DNA from: F1-120-MAGs023 sp038228615
Lineage (GTDB): Bacteria; Actinomycetota; Acidimicrobiia; IMCC26256; PALSA-610
DNA: 6,575 bases
Assembly: GCA_038228615.1 (NCBI GenBank)
Contig: JBBRPC010000223.1
Location: 1 to 6,575 of the forward strand
Direction of reading: 5' to 3'
Positions within the stretch are counted from its first letter, which is position 1, and each line of letters opens with the position of its first letter. The translations under genes were made by a program, and so were the position numbers. Positions 5,509-6,575 of this stretch are shown in pieces. The notes under the pieces were generated by a model. That model worked only from the letters and a program-made list of their open reading frames with translations. It was not told the DNA's origin and did not search any database.

Positions 5509-6212
5509 GCTTGTCTACTGGTCGCTCGACTCGGCTTGCTCCGCTGCGCCGCCCTGGCGGGACGCTCCCTCCATTTGTCCGACGTAGGCCCAATACGCAC
5601 GCTTTTTCGACTATCGAGATGATGGTGACGGTCGCGTTGTTGTCGTTGGTGATGGGCGGTGTGTTTCAGGGGTTCAGCTCGACGCAGAACGCGTTGGAGA
5701 ATACGGGGAGTCGGCTACGCAATCTTGATGAGGCACGCGTGCTGATGGCAGCGACGAGTAAGGATCTGCGTACCGCGGTTCGTTTGCAACCGGGCACCTC
5801 GCCATTTGTCGTAGCGGATGCGTTGACAACGACGTTCTACGCGAATCTCGACACAACAGCTGCGCCGAAGAAGGTACATATCTATGTCGATGTCTCGTCG
5901 CAGTTGGTCGAAGAGGTCTGGAATGCCGACGTTGGATCAGTTGCTCCGAACTACACGTACACGGGTAGCCCACATGTGCGGTTCGTCGGTCGGTACTTGG
6001 CGAACACGTTGGCGACACCGATCTTCGGCTATCTGGATGTAAACGGAGCGGCGCTGCCTTCGACGCCGTTGGTCGCGAACGACCTATTGGCAGTCCGCGC
6101 GGTTCGAATCAATCTGTTGGTCAAACAAGCGACCTACGCGCCGATTTCTGCGACGGCGTTGGTGAACCGAGTGCGTCTTCCAAATCTGGACTACAGCGCG
6201 GTGGCGGGGTGA
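5505..6212 (+). CDS. PilW/GspJ-like minor prepilin
   Basis: This encodes a 235-residue type IV prepilin-like protein. The leader has 33 residues and is rich in Arg and Pro. The processing site is NTHA33|FSTIEMMVTVALLSLV: Phe at +1, Glu38 at +5, then a hydrophobic helix to about residue 54. Position -1 is Ala rather than the usual Gly. After the helix, ALENTGSRLRNLDEARVLMA and KDLRTAVRLQ match the long amphipathic helix with the DLR motif common in PilW/GspJ-type minor pilins. The C-terminal VRAVRINLLVK and NRVRLPNLD are typical of the beta-sheet and tail of this group. The chosen ATG at 5505 overlaps the preceding stop as ATGA, with no good ribosome binding site, implying translational coupling. 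An in-frame ATG at 5439 would lie deep inside the upstream gene and is less likely. The protein probably assembles with the flanking PilV-like and PilX-like products in a pilus-initiating complex; the family call is from pattern, not a search. Confidence 0.8.
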   Translation: MSLSTGRSTRLAPLRRPGGTLPPFVRRRPNTHAFSTIEMMVTVALLSLVMGGVFQGFSSTQNALENTGSRLRNLDEARVLMAATSKDLRTAVRLQPGTSPFVVADALTTTFYANLDTTAAPKKVHIYVDVSSQLVEEVWNADVGSVAPNYTYTGSPHVRFVGRYLANTLATPIFGYLDVNGAALPSTPLVANDLLAVRAVRINLLVKQATYAPISATALVNRVRLPNLDYSAVAG

Positions 6213-6217
6213 CGCTG

Positions 6218-6575
6218 ATGATGTCGGTTGTGCCTTCGAATGCCCGGCGCGAACAGCGTGGTTTCGCGCTGATCACGGTGATGGTGTGTACGACCGTATT
6301 GAGTTTGTTGGCGACCGCAGTCGTTGCCTACGGCGTGGGATCGCAAAATATTTCCCGCCACGACCAGGATTGGAATGCGGCGTTGGCTGCCGCCGAGGCT
6401 GGCATCGACGACTATTTGTTTCGGCTGAACGAAAACAGCACCTACTGGCAATTCAGCGCCGGGAATCCACCGACTCCACCGAATGCCGCGCTCGCCGACT
6501 GGGCGCCTGTTGCCGGAGGGTCGACGACGTCGGAGTTCCACTACACGCCGGATACATCGACGATCGCGAGTGACG
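6218..6575 (+). CDS. PilX-like minor prepilin (3'-truncated by window edge)
   Basis: An open frame runs to the window end without a stop and gives at least 119 residues. The N-terminus is short and basic (PSNARREQRG), followed by G|FALITVMVCTTVLSLLATAVVAYGVG, a prepilin site and hydrophobic helix. AALAAAEAGIDDYLFRLN then matches the region after the helix in PilX-type minor pilins, where AAEAG is a hallmark. Position +5 is Thr, not Glu; this is known for GspK-type tip pseudopilins and many PilX-like proteins. Start choice is uncertain: ATG 6218, ATG 6221, or GTG 6209, which overlaps the previous stop as GTGA. ATG 6218 is preferred because GGGGTGA (6206-6212) could act as a weak ribosome binding site. 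Downstream residues are Pro/Asn-rich and not recognisable. Being third in PilV-PilW-PilX order supports the call. Confidence 0.75.
   Translation, partial: MMSVVPSNARREQRGFALITVMVCTTVLSLLATAVVAYGVGSQNISRHDQDWNAALAAAEAGIDDYLFRLNENSTYWQFSAGNPPTPPNAALADWAPVAGGSTTSEFHYTPDTSTIASD

Overview
The window looks like part of a high-G+C actinobacterial chromosome. All convincing genes are on the + strand. The first half carries the core order secF - apt - rel, which is a familiar arrangement in Actinobacteria. The Rel sequence also has actinobacterial-style synthetase residues. The later genes encode type IV pilus minor pilins, which would suit a less studied lineage such as the Acidimicrobiia. That placement is inference, since no 16S or marker search could be run.

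Region 1 (1-3974) is housekeeping. It begins inside the protein-export membrane subunit SecF, whose start lies upstream. Adenine phosphoribosyltransferase (Apt, purine salvage) follows after 27 bp, and after another 27 bp comes the full-length bifunctional (p)ppGpp synthetase/hydrolase Rel. Hydrolase, synthetase, TGS, Cys-rich and ACT regions of Rel are all visible. Apt may be translated from a leaderless mRNA, while Rel has a strong Shine-Dalgarno sequence.

Region 2 (3975-4062) is an 88-bp gap. It holds a nested inverted repeat whose 3' arm covers the Shine-Dalgarno of the next gene. I see no intrinsic terminator after rel.

Region 3 (4063-6575) is a tightly packed run of three prepilin genes in PilV-like, PilW-like, PilX-like order. 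The first two overlap by 4 bp, and the third starts within a few bases of the second's stop and runs off the window. They probably encode a minor-pilin complex that primes or caps a type IV pilus or related pseudopilus. The first member carries a long extracellular part with several beta-sandwich-like segments, so it is a candidate adhesin.

The most unusual feature is in the leader of that first prepilin. A 57-bp palindrome-containing element occurs there twice, in frame, separated by exactly 57 bp. This stretches the cleaved leader to 68 residues, and the whole 171-bp block is free of stop codons in all six frames. It looks like a mobile or REP-like element that has settled in a dispensable piece of a protein.
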